Shown: piece by piece, positions 15,980 to 17,931 of the stretch
Position numbering within the stretch: the first letter of the stretch is position 1
Layout: each line of letters begins with the position of its first letter
Origin: CAVURW01 sp963743595
Lineage (GTDB): Bacteria > Verrucomicrobiota > Verrucomicrobiia > Methylacidiphilales > UBA1321
DNA: 17,931 bases
Reading direction: 5' to 3'
Assembly: GCA_963743595.1 (NCBI GenBank)
Contig: CAVURW010000167.1
Location: 1 to 17,931, forward strand
The notes under the pieces: model-generated
The model's input: the letters and a program-made list of their open reading frames with translations, nothing else
What the model was told of the DNA's origin: nothing
The model's database searches: none
Made by a program: the position numbers and the translations under genes

Positions 15980-17020
15980 ATGGAACCGATTTGTCTGGGC
16001 TTGCTGGGTTTAAATTTTGGGGAAGGGATTGCAAAGCAACTGGTTAAGCATGGAACCATGATTCGGCTAAAAGCGGTGTGCGATCTGGATGAGGCGCGGG
16101 CGAAACGGGTCGGTGAAACAATCGGTGTCGAGGCTCTCACGCTAGATGCCATGTTGGCCGATCCGGAAATCGAAGCAATCGGATTGTTCACCGGGCCTGT
16201 CGAGCGAATGGGGTTGCTCGATAAGATTTTGAAATCGGGTCGTCACGTCATTACGACAAAGCCGTTCGGCCTGGAGAGCACGTCGAGCGAGAAGGTGCTG
16301 CGTCTGGCTCAGGAGAAAGGGCTAACGGTGCATCTGAACTCGCCTGGACCGAAGTGGGCTTATGATCAGGTCACGATCGAACGGTTGCGCGAGGAACGTG
16401 AGCTCGGTCGACCGGTGGCGTTTCATGCGCAGACCTGGGCGCACTATCGCGAAAAGGCGAACGGAACGTGGTACGACGATCCCGCCAAGTGCCCCGCCGC
16501 GCCCATCTTACGACTCGGCGTCTATTTTCTAAACGACTTTGCTCCCATGGTGGGGCAGCCGGAACAGATTCATGTGATGGAATCGCGCCTGTTCACCGAG
16601 CGACCGACCTCCGATCAAGCACAAATTTCGATTCGTTTTACCAACGGGGCCATCGGCTCCGTCTTCGCCTCGTTTTGCGTGCAAGACGGCCAGTCGTATC
16701 GCGACTCGCTCACGATCAATTACGAGAACGGCACGATTCAGCGCTGGATGGTTCGGAACTTCGGCCTCACGATGGAGGAGGATTACGCGATGGTGACGGT
16801 CCAGACGAAATGGTGCGGTCTGGAAACCTTCCAAATGCCTCCTGGCGACTTTGCGGGCTGGTACCACTGGAAGACTTTTCAAGAGGCGGTTCGAAACAAA
16901 AAGGGCACGACCGACTCCGAAATTGAATCGATTCTCTACGGAGTTCGTTTTTTAGAGGCCACTCGCGAGAGCTCGAAAACAGGCCTTCCGGTGCAGGTGT
17001 CGGCGGGAGTCAGTAAGTAG
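15980..17020 (+). CDS. Gfo/Idh/MocA family NAD(P)-dependent oxidoreductase
   Basis: A 346-residue cytoplasmic protein of the glucose-fructose oxidoreductase/inositol dehydrogenase family, which oxidises or isomerises sugars, inositols or their derivatives. The N-terminal dinucleotide-binding loop is GLLGLNFGEG (7-16), VCDLDEARAKRV marks the second strand, and TTKPFG (92-97) replaces the usual EKP motif (K94, P95). The C-terminal domain contains NGAIGSVFASFC and an ending typical of the family. The common D-x-x-x-H substrate-site pattern is not obvious; that region reads LRLGVYFLNDF without histidine. The divergent gene pair lies upstream, and a sodium/solute symporter follows 39 bp downstream, suggesting uptake and modification of one compound. 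Confidence 0.88.
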   Translation: MEPICLGLLGLNFGEGIAKQLVKHGTMIRLKAVCDLDEARAKRVGETIGVEALTLDAMLADPEIEAIGLFTGPVERMGLLDKILKSGRHVITTKPFGLESTSSEKVLRLAQEKGLTVHLNSPGPKWAYDQVTIERLREERELGRPVAFHAQTWAHYREKANGTWYDDPAKCPAAPILRLGVYFLNDFAPMVGQPEQIHVMESRLFTERPTSDQAQISIRFTNGAIGSVFASFCVQDGQSYRDSLTINYENGTIQRWMVRNFGLTMEEDYAMVTVQTKWCGLETFQMPPGDFAGWYHWKTFQEAVRNKKGTTDSEIESILYGVRFLEATRESSKTGLPVQVSAGVSK

Positions 17021-17059
17021 TTCGTAATTAAACTGTTTGGTAACCGACAAATACACGTT

Positions 17060-17931
17060 ATGGACCATCTTTACCTGCTCGATTGGCTCGTCATCATCGC
17101 GTCACTCATCGTGACCTTCGGAGTGGGAATTTGGACATCTCATTCCATCAAACAATCGTCCGACTTTTTCCTGAGTGGCCGGAAGCTCGGACCGCTGTTG
17201 CAGTTCTTCATCAACTTCGGCCAGATGACCGATTCCGCAGGCGCGCCGCAATTAGCTACCTTTATTTATCAGGGTGGCGTGAGTGGTGTTTGGGCCTCGT
17301 TCCAGACGCTCTTTTTAACTCCGTTTTATTGGTTCACCTCCATCTGGTTTCGACGAACCCGACTGGTAACTGGTTCCGATCTATTCGTTGACCGATTTAA
17401 TAGCGTTTTTCTGGGGCGAGCTTACGCGTGGTACTTTGCGCTGCTCATCGTGCCGCTCTATCTCGGTCTGGGAAACGTCGTCTCCTATAAAGCGGCCGCA
17501 TCCATGTTCACAAAACCCGAGTCTGAATATACGGACTTGGATAAGAAATCGGTGGCGAGTTATCAGCGTTACCTGGAGCTGAAAGAGGAGAAGAAACTGC
17601 ATCCGCTTGTGGGTGACAAGGCCGTCGAATTTCAGAAGCTCGATGACCTTAAGCGCGAGGATAAAATCCACTCGGTGGTGTCCTATTTTAGCCCGTTCAG
17701 CTTCTACATCGGCTACACGCTTTTCGTCTCAGTCTACATCATGATGGGCGGCATTAAAGGCGCGGCGTATGCGGACGCGATGCAGGGGCTTCTCATTCTC
17801 ATGCTTTCGGCGGTGCTCTTGCCCTTTGGTCTCTACCAAGTGGGTGGTTTTGAGGGGTTGCATCGAGCCATCAATAACCCCAGCGTCTTCACGCTGATCG
17901 ATAATCCGTGGTCGTTAATGGGTTGGTTTGT
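17060..17931 (+). CDS. Sodium:solute symporter (SSS) family transporter, partial
   Basis: The N-terminal 290 residues of an integral membrane symporter; the rest is beyond the right edge. Typical traits: an N-terminal helix (LLDWLVIIASLIVTFGVG), the conserved SDFFLSGRKLG (34-44), INFGQMTDSAGAPQ in the unwound helix-2 region, and GGIKGAAYADAMQGLL (230-245). A charged segment of about 55 residues (150-205, rich in Lys and Glu) separates two membrane stretches and is longer than loops usual in the family. It follows the oxidoreductase gene by 39 bp and is probably in its operon; the substrate may be a sugar, inositol or sugar acid (inference). Confidence 0.88.
   Translation, partial: MDHLYLLDWLVIIASLIVTFGVGIWTSHSIKQSSDFFLSGRKLGPLLQFFINFGQMTDSAGAPQLATFIYQGGVSGVWASFQTLFLTPFYWFTSIWFRRTRLVTGSDLFVDRFNSVFLGRAYAWYFALLIVPLYLGLGNVVSYKAAASMFTKPESEYTDLDKKSVASYQRYLELKEEKKLHPLVGDKAVEFQKLDDLKREDKIHSVVSYFSPFSFYIGYTLFVSVYIMMGGIKGAAYADAMQGLLILMLSAVLLPFGLYQVGGFEGLHRAINNPSVFTLIDNPWSLMGWF

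Noticed and set aside
1..17931. CRISPR arrays, tRNA or rRNA genes, complete insertion sequences
   Set aside because: No regularly spaced repeats, cloverleaf-like segments, rRNA-like stretches or transposase/integrase motifs were seen on either strand.

Overview
The window carries bacterial chromosomal DNA of moderate G+C with densely packed housekeeping genes. The mix is a phosphoenolpyruvate carboxylase, the T and H proteins of the glycine cleavage system, a secreted family 3 glycosidase, a Gfo/Idh/MocA oxidoreductase followed by a sodium/solute symporter, and short clearly recognisable Shine-Dalgarno motifs at only some starts. This suits a free-living, polysaccharide-using bacterium of the Verrucomicrobiota/Planctomycetota type. 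That placement is an inference from gene content; no rRNA or other phylogenetic marker is present.

Layout, left to right. (1) 1-2167, minus: ppc, running off the left edge (C-terminal end missing). (2) 2168-2780: no intact gene, but a long imperfect inverted repeat whose interior holds a decayed reading frame. (3) 2781-3524, plus: a CPBP intramembrane protease, meeting tail-to-tail (1 bp apart) a minus-strand helix-turn-helix/metallo-beta-lactamase fusion (3526-4671) that has a good sigma-70-like promoter. (4) 4790-9634, minus: gcvT, gcvH and a TIGR01777-type epimerase in a tight cluster, followed by a secreted GH3 beta-glucosidase/xylosidase-like enzyme. (5) 9736-11268: a tandem duplication of about 700 bp, each unit with its own upstream block and one small membrane-anchored protein gene of unknown function; copy 1 has lost its C-terminal tail to a 5-nt frameshift and copy 2 carries two in-frame micro-duplications. 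(6) 11571-12008, plus: an A+T-rich orphan gene whose stop overlaps the stop of the convergent class III aminotransferase (12005-13351, minus). (7) 13522-14295, plus: an exported beta-barrel-like protein, then a small three-helix membrane protein (14359-14652). (8) 14772-15865, minus: a two-gene unit of an exported, membrane-anchored thioredoxin-like protein without CxxC and a small membrane protein. (9) 15980 to the right edge, plus: a Gfo/Idh/MocA oxidoreductase and a partial SSS-family transporter, probably one operon.

How the parts work together. GcvT and GcvH supply one-carbon units from glycine, but no GcvP is in the window. The GH3 enzyme and the oxidoreductase/symporter pair point to uptake and modification of plant- or algal-type sugars. 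The two regions that look least like settled chromosome are the inverted repeat before the CPBP gene and the tandem duplication with its neighbouring orphan gene; these are the best places to look for something undescribed. I saw no CRISPR array, tRNA, rRNA, integrase or complete insertion sequence.
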